A stretch of DNA of 64,000 nt from Ilex aquifolium (Eukaryota; Streptophyta; Magnoliopsida; Aquifoliales; Aquifoliaceae). Location: positions 19,419,844-19,483,843 of the forward strand of contig OX637402.1 in NCBI GenBank assembly GCA_951799425.1, read 5' to 3'. The position numbers were made by a program, and so were the translations under genes. Of this stretch, positions 48,134 to 59,683 are shown one piece after another. How positions within the stretch are numbered: position 1 is the stretch's first letter; the number at the start of each line of letters is the position of its first letter. Under the pieces are notes generated by a model, which was not told the DNA's origin, searched no databases, and worked only from the letters and a program-made list of their open reading frames with translations.

Positions 48134-48597
48134 ACACACAAACACTCGACACACGCACACAGACCACACAAACACACACACAGAGACCACACAAACACAC
48201 ACACAACCCAGAAAACCCACCTCGCTCCAACTTTCCACTCATAAGCCAACCCAGAAAACCCACCTCCACCTCCACTCACAAGCCAACCCAGAAAAACCCA
48301 CCTCCACCACAACAAATCTCGCTCCCCCCCCCCCCCCCCCACCACCACCACCACCACCACCACCACCACACTAGACCCATTAATTCTAGACTCATTAATT
48401 CTCATGGCCCCAACAAAATTTTAGAAAACAAGACACAATTCAGGAGGGAGATTTGTAGAGAAATTCACAATCATAATTCAATTGAGCAATACCCAATTCA
48501 TACCAAATTCTTCATCAATTCAAAACATTTATTGCCACCACAACAGCTGTCGATCTTCTCCACACCCTCTCCGGCAAAGAATACATCACTCATTTGC

Positions 48598-48643
<46 letters not shown>

Positions 48644-49131
48644 TCTGTTGTGTTTGTGTTAGGGTTTAGATGTGTTGGGTTTGAGGAGTGGAGATGTTGT
48701 GGGTGTGTATTTGTGGTTTTTTGTTGTGTTTGTGTCAGGGTTCAGATGTGTTGGGTTTGGGAGTGGAGAGAGAGAGAGAAAGAGAATGATGTCTACGTTT
48801 TTTAGGGGAGAGAAGGATACTGCCTGTGTGAGGGAGAGAGGAGAAAAAAGAAAAGAAGAAGAAAGTGGGTGTTTGGTTTCATGTTTAATATATACATATA
48901 ATGGATAATTGTGTTTGGATGCATAAATAGTAGTAAAATACCAACAATATCCCTCAAAAGTCCCATGTGTGAGGCACATGACATTTTCCGTCTATTATTT
49001 GGACGGTCGTTAGGGATAAGGACCAAAGTGAGTCAATGTGTTAACATGGAGGATGAAATTGACGAAATTAGAACTTTAGGGACGAAAATGCAATAAGTAA
49101 CAAACTTCAGGAACCATTGGTACAATTTACC
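47597..49131. mobile_element. Mutator-like non-autonomous element with about 190 bp terminal repeats
   Basis: The left repeat begins GGATAAATTGTACCAATGGT and runs past 'aaacggaaaatgtcatgtgc' to about 47770. The right repeat (about 48965-49131) is its inverted copy ending CAATTTACC. The 9 bp flanks ATTTTTTTT (47587-47595) and ATTTTTTTG (49132-49140) agree at eight positions, which fits Mutator-like target duplications. The interior holds CT, C and CCA microsatellites and no transposase. The long poly-Val/Gly frame on the minus strand (47911-48405) is a translation of those microsatellites. Confidence 0.8.
48073..48131 (+). repeat. (TC)n microsatellite
   Basis: About 59 bp of uninterrupted TC. 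A second TC run is at 48598-48639. A run of C and then (CCA)n lies at 48325-48369. All are inside the Mutator-like element. Confidence 0.95.
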
Positions 49132-49140
49132 ATTTTTTTG

Positions 49141-50997
49141 ACCAAAAACTCTTGATCAAATTTATTATCCTTGGATCTTGTGGACGCCACTCCTACACCC
49201 AAAGCAAATTTTGTTTCTTTTTTTTTTTTCAATCTCAATCTTACACCTCTCTTGGACTTCTATAAATCAACAACCATATTTGACCTTCCCTAAATAAATG
49301 GTGCAGCTCATCATCCATTCCACCTACCAACCGAGACAGCCTAACATAGCATCCATATAAAAAAAATACATTCACATACCCATACATCAATACCATCATA
49401 CATTCTATATCGAATATTTTATACACATGCAAATACACATTTCCAAATATACCGTAATAAAAAACACATGGGCATTTAAATGTTAGAAAGACAAAATTAA
49501 ACACCCTACAAATGAAAAAACGAAGCTAAATCACTGTTGCCTCGTAAATACATACAAAATAAAGGCAACATCATCTACTCATTATACTCTGGTCATCCCT
49601 TGGAACTACCTTTTTTGCCTCAACCAGAAGAACAATAACTCAATAATGACAACCAAGCTTGATGATACCTAGAAAAAAACTCTAAGTATGAGCTCGGACA
49701 TTGAGGTCAGACAAGGAGGTCAGACACAGTAACCAGGGCTCCGCAATCCATACCTCAAGCTCTGCTCAAAGAAAACAAACGGGAAATTGAAAGGGAAACA
49801 GCTGGCTGGTGAATGGCATCCTCAAAGCAATGGAAAGCTAGAATCAAGGCACAAAACTCTCAACTAACCAAGATTCTCTCCCAAAAATCAAGGAAGATCC
49901 CACGGATGAAGGGCAAAGATCTCAGTAAAAATCCCTTAGAGATAGGAATTACACTATAAATATTGTACATCGCCTCAATCAAGGGGAGAGAACCCTACTG
50001 ACATCAAGGGCATCTTGTAAAACATTTTCTAGATGAATATAGATTCTAGGAGCAAGAGACTCCATTGAAGAGTGGACTAGCCGAGCTCCCAAGCCGGTGA
50101 ACCACTATATTTTTTCGTGTTACACACACCACACCTCAGATAACTAGAGCACTCACCCACAATTTCATGAGCCTCGTAGCTCAGATCCATCACATACCAT
50201 TGAACCCAAACTCATTGCTCATTCGTGTAAAATTACAGCATCAAAGCTCAAAAGTGAAACAACTTTAGCTTGAAGTTTTGACTCAAACAAAAATAGAAGA
50301 GAGCTTGACTTTGAAATCCAAAATATCCTGAAACAGCATTAAGAACAAGAAATCAAAACTAGAATCATATGCATAAGAAAACCATGAACCACAGAAAATA
50401 ATCAAAACAAAATACTTCACAATGGACCTGATTAACAATGAACCACAAAAAATTGCAAAAAAACTCAATTTATGGAAACAACTCTGAAACAGCTTTGAGA
50501 GCAAAATGGGCGAGTATGATGATGCTTACTTAAATCATCATTGTATAAAAGAAGAAATTATTGAATTTGAAGCCAAACTTCAAGAATTCAAACAGTTAGT
50601 TATTCAAATTCCCATTTGAAAAATCCTTGTGCAACATTCATTTCTTTATAAAATCAATTTTTCAATGAATAAAAAATCAAACAGGAAGTACAAGAAGGGA
50701 AAAACTACGAATACTCCCTGTGCCTTCTTGTTTGCTTGCTAGGCCATCCCACCCATTAAGATGTAACCATTACTATGATCAAATATCTAACAGAAAAACC
50801 AAAAAAATAAAAATGGAATTTGATACAATCAGACTCACTTTTGGTTAAAAAACACACAAACTTGAAAAACCCAGCATACAACCACTTCAAATACGAAGAT
50901 CTAACACAAAAAAAAATCCAATGAAAGTGCCCAAAATGATCAGATTAAGACGGACCTCAAAGAGACAAGAAAGAGGGAGAGTAGGGGATGGTTTATT
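49141..50997. other. Stretch without recognised gene; possible old LTR or gene-flank sequence
   Basis: Base composition is moderate and there are no open frames with known motifs. A promoter-like piece at about 49945-49975 (acactataaatattgtacat) is followed by 'gccggtgaaccactatattt' (50092-50111) and a CA-rich tail. That order recalls the R/U5 part of some plant LTRs, but I found no second copy, primer site or duplication. Confidence 0.3.
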
Positions 50998-51000
50998 GAA

Positions 51001-51993
51001 GGGTAAACTTCATTCACACCCCCGTAGTTATCCATATATTTAGCGACACTCCCCATTTCATATTTTTATTTTTAGTTTTTGAATCTACATTGGCATCCCT
51101 TGTCAGATTAATTGGGTTAATTAGAATGTAATTTTATTAAATTGTCCATAATATATTTTAAAAATTCGAGTCAATTAAATATTATATTTTTTATGTATTA
51201 AAATTTGAGCCAATTAAAATTCGATTCAAGCTGATTAAAATTCGTTTTTAATCAGCTCGAATCAAATTTTAATCAACTTGCATTGAATTTTAATCTTCCC
51301 GAATTTTGATACATAAAATATAAATTTTAATCGACTCAAATTTTAATACGTAAAAAAAAAAATTAATCAACTTGAATCGAATTTTAATTGACATAAATTT
51401 TAATAAGTAAAAAAATATAAATTTTAATCGAATCGACTCGACTCGACTCGACTCGAATGTTAATCAACACTAGCTACTCAGATTGAGGACAAATTGACTC
51501 GATTTTTAATACGTAAAAAACAAAATTTTAATAGGCTCGAATTTAAATACATAAAAAATAAAATTTAATTAGCTTGAATCGACTTTTAATCCACTCAAAT
51601 TTTAATATATTGAAAAACGAATTTTAATCGGCGCTAGCAGCTCAAGTTGAGCTCAAATGAATTTTAATATGTAGAAAATAAAATTTAATCGACCTTTATA
51701 TAGAAAAATTATTTGGGGTTTATGTAGGGGTAATGTTGATATTTCATATGAATTTTTTTTGGGTTAGAAACTGTGGTTTAACTGCAGGGGTATCAGTGAT
51801 GTTTAAATATAAACTATAAATGGAAAAAATTGGGTTGTTGTTTAATTTTTCTTTAAGGATATGATAGTTATTTTGACATATTCGTTAGGTTAGTTAGTTT
51901 ATCATCACTGATAGGGGTCTGGGTGTTATTTCTGAAATGTGAGGGGATTTGTCTGATTAAGTGACAAAATTTAAGGGGTGTAAATGTAATTGA
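51001..51993. mobile_element. Dispersed repeat with weak inverted ends, related to 3480-3840
   Basis: The left end 'aaacttcattcacacccccg' resembles the inverted right end 'caattacatttacacccctt'. The middle is built of 'ctcgaattttaatacgtaaaaa'-like phrases in both orientations, and its right part matches 3640-3800. There is no coding region. The superfamily is unclear. Confidence 0.45.
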
Positions 51994-53600
51994 ATGCCAA
52001 TTATTTATTACAATTCAATTTCACCAAATTGACCATCAATTTTATCAAATTAATATTGACATTCATGAATTTAACATTAAATTTTATCCAATTTAGTGTT
52101 TATTTAACAAGTTAAATGTTTATTGGGTGATTTTGGATGTTAATTTGGTGAATTTGAATATAAATTGAATTGATTAAATGTCAATTTGGTGTTAATTTGA
52201 TGAAATGAATTATAATTGGATGAATTGAATGTAAATTTGGTGTTAATTTGATGAACTGAATTATAATTGGATGAAATTGAATGTTAACTAGATGAAATTA
52301 AATACTAATATGATGAACCGAATGTTAATTGGATGAATTTGGATATTAATTTGATGAAATTGCATATTACTTTGGTGTTGATTTGATGAATTGAATGTTT
52401 ATTAGATGATTTCAAATTTTAATTCGATGAATTGAGTGTTCATGGGATGAATTTGAATAAGAATTAGATAACTGGAATGTTAATTTGTATTAATTTGATG
52501 AATTGTATATTAATTGGGTGAAATTGAATGCTAATTTTGACGAATTTGATGTTAATCAGTTGAATTTGAATATTAATTTGATAAATTGACTTTTAATTTG
52601 AAGAATTGAATGTTAACTAAATGTTAATTTAATGAATTTGAATGTTAATTTGATAAATTGAATGTTAATTGAATATTAATTTGATAAATGTAATGTCAAT
52701 TTGGTGTTAGTTTGATGAATTGAATATTAATTGCATGAAATTGAATGTGAATATTGATGTTAATTTGATGAATTCAATGCCAACTATTTGAATTTGAAAT
52801 GTTAATTTGATGAATTGAAGGTTAATTTTGTGTTAATATGATGTATTGAATGTTAAACGAATGAAATTGAATGTTAATTCGAAGAATTTGAATGTTGTTA
52901 TATTTTTAATTTGATAAATTAAATATTAATTGAATGAAATTGAATATTTATTGGAAGAATTGAATGCTAATTGGATTAATTTGGATGTTAATTTAATGTC
53001 AATTTTTTCAAACTGAATGTTAATTAGATGAAATTACATGTTACTTTAATGTTAGTTTGATGTATTGACCATTTATTGGATGATTTTGGATGTTAATTTT
53101 CTGAATTAATCGTTAATTAGAGGAATTTGAATATAAATTGGATGAATTAAATGTTAATTTGAGAAATTTATTATTAACCAATTGAATATAAATGTTAATT
53201 TGTTCAATTGAATGTTACTTTGTGTTAATTTAATTAATTGAATGCTATTTTATTATTAATTTGATAAATTAAATATTAATTGAATGAAATTGAATATTAA
53301 TTGGATGAATTGAATGCCAATTAGATGAATTTGGATATTAATTTAATGTCAATTAGATGAATTTGAATGTTAATTTAATGTCAATTTGATGAATTGAATG
53401 TTAATTGGATGAAATTGCATTATACTTGGGTGTTGATACAAATTGAATGTTTTTGTTGATTTGAGAAATTGAATGTTAATTGGATGAATTTGAATATCAA
53501 CTGATGAATTTTAATGTTAATTGAATGAATTCAATGTTAATTTGATGAATTTAAATATTAATTTGATTAATTGAATATTAATTGGATCGAAAATATAATA
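51994..53600. repeat. Degenerate minisatellite of about 21 bp phrases
   Basis: Dozens of variants of 'tgaatgttaatttgatgaat' follow each other with indels. The same phrase builds the 237 bp units at 59684-61050, so the two arrays share an origin. Confidence 0.75.
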
Positions 53601-54966
53601 GTTTGGGATGATATTACAATGATTTGGGTGAATTTATCATGTTTTAAGGTAATGTTACCAATGTTAGGGACGATGTTACCACTTTTACTATAATATTACA
53701 ATGATTTTTGGTAATGTTACTTATATCTTGTAACGCCCAAAAATTCACCCTGGAATGCATTACTATCTATAACCATTCATATCATGAGAGTAACTAATAA
53801 AATCCATAAATTAAAGAAATTACATTTATCATCCATAATAACTAAAGTATCATCCAAAATAAATACGCCAAAGCATGGCAGTTACAACCAAAAACCAAAT
53901 ATTATCTCACAGCGGAATACATAAAATATTATCCTTAATATTGTCTCAAAAATAATCTCCCAATCTAGAACATAAATGAAACAACCCTAAACGTCCACTA
54001 TGGGATCCACATCTCCATCCGTCTGAACTTTCCAATTCACCTGCTCATTCAATCTGAGCTTTTCCTCCAGACCGTAATTTGAAAAAGATGTTGTTTGTAA
54101 AGGGTGAATACTAAGCTCTGTAGGAAAACCTCTCAAGTTCGAACAAGATTTTGAAAAAAATTATAAAATAGGTCGGTCTCATTTTACAAATATCATATGT
54201 AACTTTCGAAACAAAATAGTGACAATTCATTAGATTTCAAGTTTACGTAGTAGAAATAAATTAAGTGATGAAGCAAACTAACTTTCAGGCAATAAACCAT
54301 TACCAACACTATATCTCAGGTATGTAGTAAGACTTAGCATTAATACACACATTGAGAATATCCTAGGCCACACACACACCTAATACTCGCAAGGATACAC
54401 AACTTTAGGAAGGGTGTATACCGACGCATCGGCAGTGACGAATCCAACTCAGGAATAGTATACTAGCCCTCAGCCTCGACACCCGTGAGCGAATAGTGGT
54501 TTGGTCCTTGCAAGGCATCAACCCCACTATGAGTGGTAGGGAACTTTCAAACCCACACGGAGTAAGAAATGCATTGACTCACTCTACGATACCCAGTCAA
54601 CGGTTACTCATGTTCATCAAATCATCCACACAAGAGATACAATATCAAATCAATTCACCAAATCTCAGGTAAACTAAGAACCATAATTCCACAGGTATTT
54701 TTCTAACCGAAGAACTTAAGAAAATATGCAAGAGATCATCAAGAAATATAATTTTGTTATTCAAATCAAACACTAGAGTTTTTAAATCAAGAACAATGGA
54801 ATATTAAGGGTAAAATCTATATTTTTTGAAAACTAGAGTTTTGATAATAAGAACGAGTGTTTTTATGGCTATCAAACGATAATCTCATTCAAGACATGAT
54901 ACGATTTGCAAGAAAATCAAAAAACAATAATTTCATAACATATATATAAGATTTAGAATGAAAACA

Positions 54967-55987
54967 TCTATATAATAAAGTAGAGCTGAGTTTGAATTTT
55001 AGAGACAAAGAGAGGTCCATATTGTTTTGAGACAAAATATAAACACATCCAACAGACAACCTAATCTCAACATAAAAGACGGTTCAGATCATCTCAAAAA
55101 TTTTGATCTAACGGTCTACAGTGAGTACTGAATTTTGTTTTCCCGCCCAACAACATTTCCTAACTCACGCCTCTCTCTCTCTCTCTCCTCTATAGGCGAT
55201 GTTTATCCATATCATATGCAATCCCCCAATTCATGCCTTAATATCTTACCCCCAAATCTTCCTATCTCTCCCTCCATGCTATGTAAATGACTACACATGC
55301 GTAAAGGAGAAAATGGGGAACTTTTGATATTGAGAAAAACCAAAGAAAAGCTGGTTGCCGATGGTGGGCACATTATGAGCAAATCAAAGCTGTTTTTGGT
55401 TGCAACATATAAGGAGATATTTTAGGGAGGAAATTTCGAATTTATGTTGGATAAGGAATGCGGTATTCTCTAATTGTGCATAAATTTTGACTACCAATGA
55501 AGGAGAACCAAGACTCCTTAAATCATGCAATATTCGACAGTCAATGAAGGGTAGATCACCTTACACACTTGACTTTTATTTCAAATGCAAACACCCTAAA
55601 AATATGAGAGTTGCACACTCCAAAGATAAATATTGCAATATTGAGGCAAAAAATGAACGGAATTGATTGTGACCGGATCCCACCCTAAAAATGTTTTCTT
55701 TTTATTTTTTAAATTTATTTTTCTTGAAACCTTTGTATATTAGACCGAAAAAGGGGTAAGGCACCAAATTTCCCCTAACTAGAACTTTAGAAATAATTTG
55801 TTTTATAATATTGGCATGAAGCACATTTCAAATGCAAGATATCAACATGGATATTATTCATGAAAGAGTTTTATTTGTATTTTTTTTTTTTTTTTGTAAT
55901 TAGCTTAGAAGATTTTGTGGGCATTTTTCAAAAATAATGGGCCCAAAAATTTTTTATGCAGTGCCTTCAGGCACGGGCATTAACTAG
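54967..55987 (+). mobile_element. Non-autonomous Helitron, 1.0 kb
   Basis: The 5' end is TCTATATAATAAAGTAGAGC, a common plant Helitron start. The 3' end is a hairpin GTGCC-TTCA-GGCAC (55961-55974), then nine bases, then CTAG (55984-55987). It sits between A (54966) and T (55988), as expected for rolling-circle insertion, with no target duplication. The LTR sequence continues on both sides. No Rep/helicase is encoded. Confidence 0.85.
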
Positions 55988-56193
55988 TACATATATATTA
56001 ACCCTAGCCTCAATGAACAAGTTTAGGAAGAAACCCCTCTCTTGATTCCGTAGTTTGTGTGTAAACCTAACGTGTTTGATCCGTTCCAACTTGAGAATCT
56101 CCTTTCAATCTTGTATTTATATTCTTCTTTCTTGTTTTCTAAGGTTCTCTAAGGTTAAAAATTGATGAAATAGGGCTAGGGAAGACGTCATTA

Positions 56194-56204
56194 GGTATTT
56201 ATAG
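56194..56204 (-). promoter_or_regulatory. TATA-like box of the solo LTR
   Basis: The minus strand reads CTATAAATACC, followed downstream by transcript-start-like sequence. It suggests the U3/R border of a minus-strand LTR. Confidence 0.45.
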
Positions 56205-56702
56205 TATGAGAAAACAGTCTAATCAACGCAGACTTGATACTCAAAATCACAACAGTACGCTCAAACTAATGGCTTGATGTTCGAACTATCTACCTAGTGT
56301 TCGAATGTAATATTGGGCATTCAAAAGTTGTTTGCTTCCAGTAATTTTGTTTTTCTATCAGAGTTTCTCTCAGATACAAAAATACTGGGACTAACAATCG
56401 TTCGAACGAATCCATTCACGTTCAAACGGACTCCTGTTTTTATCTGAACATCCAAGGAAGTTTTGGTCTGCTTAGAGATCGATTTAGAAAATTTTCATGA
56501 AATACACTTTTGTAGTCCTGGAAGTCTATTTCAGATCAATCGTACATCAGAGTAAAAAGTTATGGTCCAAATACTAAAATAGTATCAAATTCCTTCCTAC
56601 CTGAATTCTCTCTAAATTGTAATTTAACTCCGGAATACTTTCTAACTTCTAATACACCCCATATTGCCTCTCCCAATGTTTTTATTTCTACTCTTACAAT
56701 CT

Positions 56703-57424
56703 ATATAGTTCATTCTTATGTCATTACATATATGAGTATTACAAAATAATTACGACACTATATTAAGATAAACATGTGGGGGGTTTACATATTTAGGGCG
56801 AATTTACCATCATTTTAGGTAAGAATACCACAGCTGATATACATTTACCTTTAAATTTATAATATTAGGTGCACATGTCCTAACTTTAACCAATATAATA
56901 GTATATTTTGCCTATACTCTTGTAACTTTCTCCATTATTATTGTGTAATTTAATCTTAAACTGTAATAAATGTGCACTCGATGGTTATAATTTTACCGAA
57001 GTTATTGTAAATTCGTTCACAATAGTTGTACTTAATTTATTTATGTCATAAATTTATCCACAGTATTTGTAATGTAACCTTTAACTGTGGTAACTTTACC
57101 CACAGTCATTGTAACCTTACCTTAATAGATAGTAACTTTACTCCATTCGTGGTAAATTCACCTCCATTGTAGTAAATATACCCTTAACTGCTGTAAACTT
57201 ACCAAAGTTGTTATAAATTCGTCCACAGTGATTGTAACTTAACCTATTTTTATCGTAAATTTACCTACAATCTTCGTAATTTGACCTTATGGTGATAGCA
57301 TGACCCCATTTGTTGTAAATACACCTCTACTAATGGTATTAACTGGCCACTTTTGTTGTACAAATCAGGACAAGAGTTGTATTACTTGTATAATACTATC
57401 TGACACATTGACTTGTCTTTTCCA
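56703..57424. repeat. AT-rich short-phrase repeats, similar to 42900-44430
   Basis: Phrases such as 'gtaaatttacc', 'cacagt-attgtaa' and 'tgtaacttaacct' recur in loose order. No gene is visible. The likeness to the left side supports treating 42525-57605 as one element. Confidence 0.5.
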
Positions 57425-58679
57425 ACTTTTAAAAGAAAACCGGTTTAGGAGGTTACCGGTTACCTCTTTGGGAAGCTCAAAAAATAAAAACAAATGTGAT
57501 CTACGCTTCCAATTGCAAAGAAAGCTCATCAACGATTCATATTGGTTTTCGGTATGATACCGAAAAAGTAAATATCGTACCGTACTCTGGTCCTTCAGTT
57601 AGTATTGGTGATGTGGACCAGGCTACAATACATACAACTGATACAAGGGAATTTTCGGTACCATACCGAAAATTCCTTTTTACAACATTAGTGGTATACA
57701 ATTTATAATTTCAATGGTATAATTTATTAAATTTATGGATTATTTATAACTTCAATGACATTAAAATGACACCGGACAAGACATTGAAATGACAAGACAA
57801 GACATAAAAAAAAGCCGTCATTAAGTCAATTGAGGGTAAAATTACAACATTAGTGGAAAGTTTACTACTATAGTGAACAAAATTACAACATTAGTAAAAA
57901 TTTTATCACTTATAACCTAACCTTAAATGTAGTAATTTTTATCCATTTACCACTTGTAACCTAACCTTAAATACTTGCAATTTAACCTTAAATGTAGTAA
58001 TTTTTTCATATATACTTATAATCTCACTTTCAAAGATAGTAATTTTACTTTTAATTGTTATAACCTTACCTAACCTTTAATACATAACCTTTAATTGTTG
58101 TAACCTAACCTTTAAGAGTTATAACCCCACTTTCAAAAATAGTAATTTTACTTTTAATTGTTGTAACCTTACCCAACATTTAATACCTAACATTTAAGAG
58201 TTTGTACCTCACCCTAAATTAAAATTCATAAAATTAAAATTAAATTAAAATTCATAAAATTCACATTAAATTAAAATTCATAAAATTAAAATTAAATTTA
58301 AATTTAAAATTCATAAAATCAACATTAAATAAAAATTCATAAAATCAACATTAAATTAAAATACGTAAAATTAAAATTAAATTAAAATCAACATTTAATT
58401 TAATGTTAATTTTTTGAATGTTAATTTAATTTTAATTTTATGAATTTTAATTTAATTTTAATTTTATGAATTTTAATTTAATGTTAATTTTATGAATTTT
58501 AATTTTATGAATTTTAATTTTATAAATTTTAATTTAATGTTAATTTAATGAATTTTAATTTAATTTTAATTTAATTTAATTTTAATTTTATGAATTTTAA
58601 TTTAATGTAAATTTTATGAATTTTAATTTAATTTTAATTTTATGAATTTTAATTTAATGTTAATTTTATGAATTTTAAT

Positions 58680-59270
58680 CCATGAAGTAAAAAATCCATT
58701 GAAGTTGTAAATATTGTCATAATTGTCGTAAAGAATCCATTGAAGTTGTAAATATGACATACCATATAAAGAATCCATTAAAGTTGTAAATATTCCCATA
58801 AAAGTGATAAATAAACCATTTAAGTTGTATATCTTCTTTGATTAGTCACAACTCTAGTAAAAACCATTAAAGTGGTAAACACATTCACAACTCTAGTAAA
58901 AAACATCCATTAAAGTTGTAAATAATCCCATAAATTTAGTAAACATACCACTGAGGTTGTAAATATTACCACAAATTTGGTAAACATATCACTGAAGTTG
59001 TAAATATTCCCACAAATTTGGTAAATATATCACTGAAGTTGTAAATATTCTCTTCATTATAGTAACAAAATAGTAATCATGATGTACTATTGACATGTCA
59101 TTTCAATATCTTGTCTTGTCTACAAATAATCCATTAAAGTTGTAAATCATTCATTAAAGTTGTAAATAATCCATTCAAGTTGTAAACATATCATTGATCC
59201 ATTGAAGTTGTAAATATTCCCATTTTTACAACTTCAATGGATTATTTACCACTAATATTTACAACTTTAT
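58680..59270. repeat. Tandem phrases of 'ccattgaagttgtaaatatt'
   Basis: About 15 variants of this 20 bp phrase, some joined to 'cacaaatttggtaaacatat', fill the stretch. It is part of the foldback interior. Confidence 0.7.
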
Positions 59271-59277
59271 GGGGAGA

Positions 59278-59343
59278 TTTGATCGATCAAATTGTTGCAG
59301 ATATGGAATACTGGGGACATCAGCAACAATTTGATCGATCAAA
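59278..59343. repeat. Perfect 21 bp hairpin built on TTTGATCGATCAAA
   Basis: TTTGATCGATCAAATTGTTG plus C is followed by a 24-base loop and then its exact inverse. A further TTTGATCGATCAAA follows at about 59349-59362, and diverged copies flank the other side of the tandem array (about 61056-61090). Confidence 0.85.
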
Positions 59344-59683
59344 TAGGTTTTGATCGATCAAATTCAATAACAACTAACTGATTTATCCAATTTAAAACTC
59401 ATAAAATTAAAATTAAATTAAACTTCATAAAATTAAAATTATAAAATTAAATTTAAATTAAAAATTCATAAAATTAAAATTAAAATTAAAATTAAAATTC
59501 ATAAAATTAAAAGTAAATTAAAATTCATAAAATTAACACTAAATTAAAATTCATAAAATTAACACTAAATGAAAATTCATAAAATTAACACTAAATTAAA
59601 ATTCATAAAATTAACATTAAATTAAAATTCATAAAATCAACATTAAATGCTTATTAAAAAATCAAAATTACTTCTTGTAAAAT

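Larger units (their letters stand above)
53729..56698 (-). repeat. Solo LTR of a chromovirus-like element, with a Helitron inside
   Basis: The ends are TGTAACGCCC and ...CTCTTACA, flanked by ATCT (53725-53728 and 56699-56702). No primer site or polypurine tract adjoins either end, so it is a solo LTR. Without the Helitron it is about 1.95 kb. Minus orientation is inferred from a TATA-like box on the minus strand near 56194-56204 and from the minus-strand 3' end GGGCGTTACA, which is common for chromovirus LTRs. Recombination between two LTRs is the usual origin. Confidence 0.7.
42525..57605. mobile_element. Putative large low-complexity element with degenerate terminal inverted repeats
   Basis: The left end has 'gatatagtaatttgtttttt', 'cgataccatactgaaaa' and a doubled CCGGTTT-ACCGGTT followed by 'gcttttttaaattg' (about 42530-42650). 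The reverse complement of 57425-57600 has the same series: TACGGTACGATATT, CTTTTTCGGTATCATACCGAAAA and a doubled ACCGGT followed by 'ttttcttttaaaag'. The inner flanks on both sides are similar AT-rich repeats with 'gtaaatttacc' and 'cgtaatatt' motifs. There is no transposase and no clear target duplication. Most of the interior is later insertions and tandem repeats, annotated separately. Confidence 0.45.

Noticed and set aside
47911..48405. 164-codon minus-strand frame rich in Val, Gly and Arg-Glu repeats
   Set aside because: It is the translation of CCA, C and TC microsatellites inside a Mutator-like element; no family motif and no codon structure.
47328..49260. A further Tourist-like element interrupted by the Mutator-like insertion (GTGTTTGGATACTTGG start)
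   Set aside because: The supposed right end near 49190-49205 matches too weakly to claim terminal inverted repeats.
49570..50250. Candidate LTR with TATA-like box and primer-proximal-like sequence
   Set aside because: No second copy, no TG...CA boundaries with duplication and no primer site found; left as unassigned.
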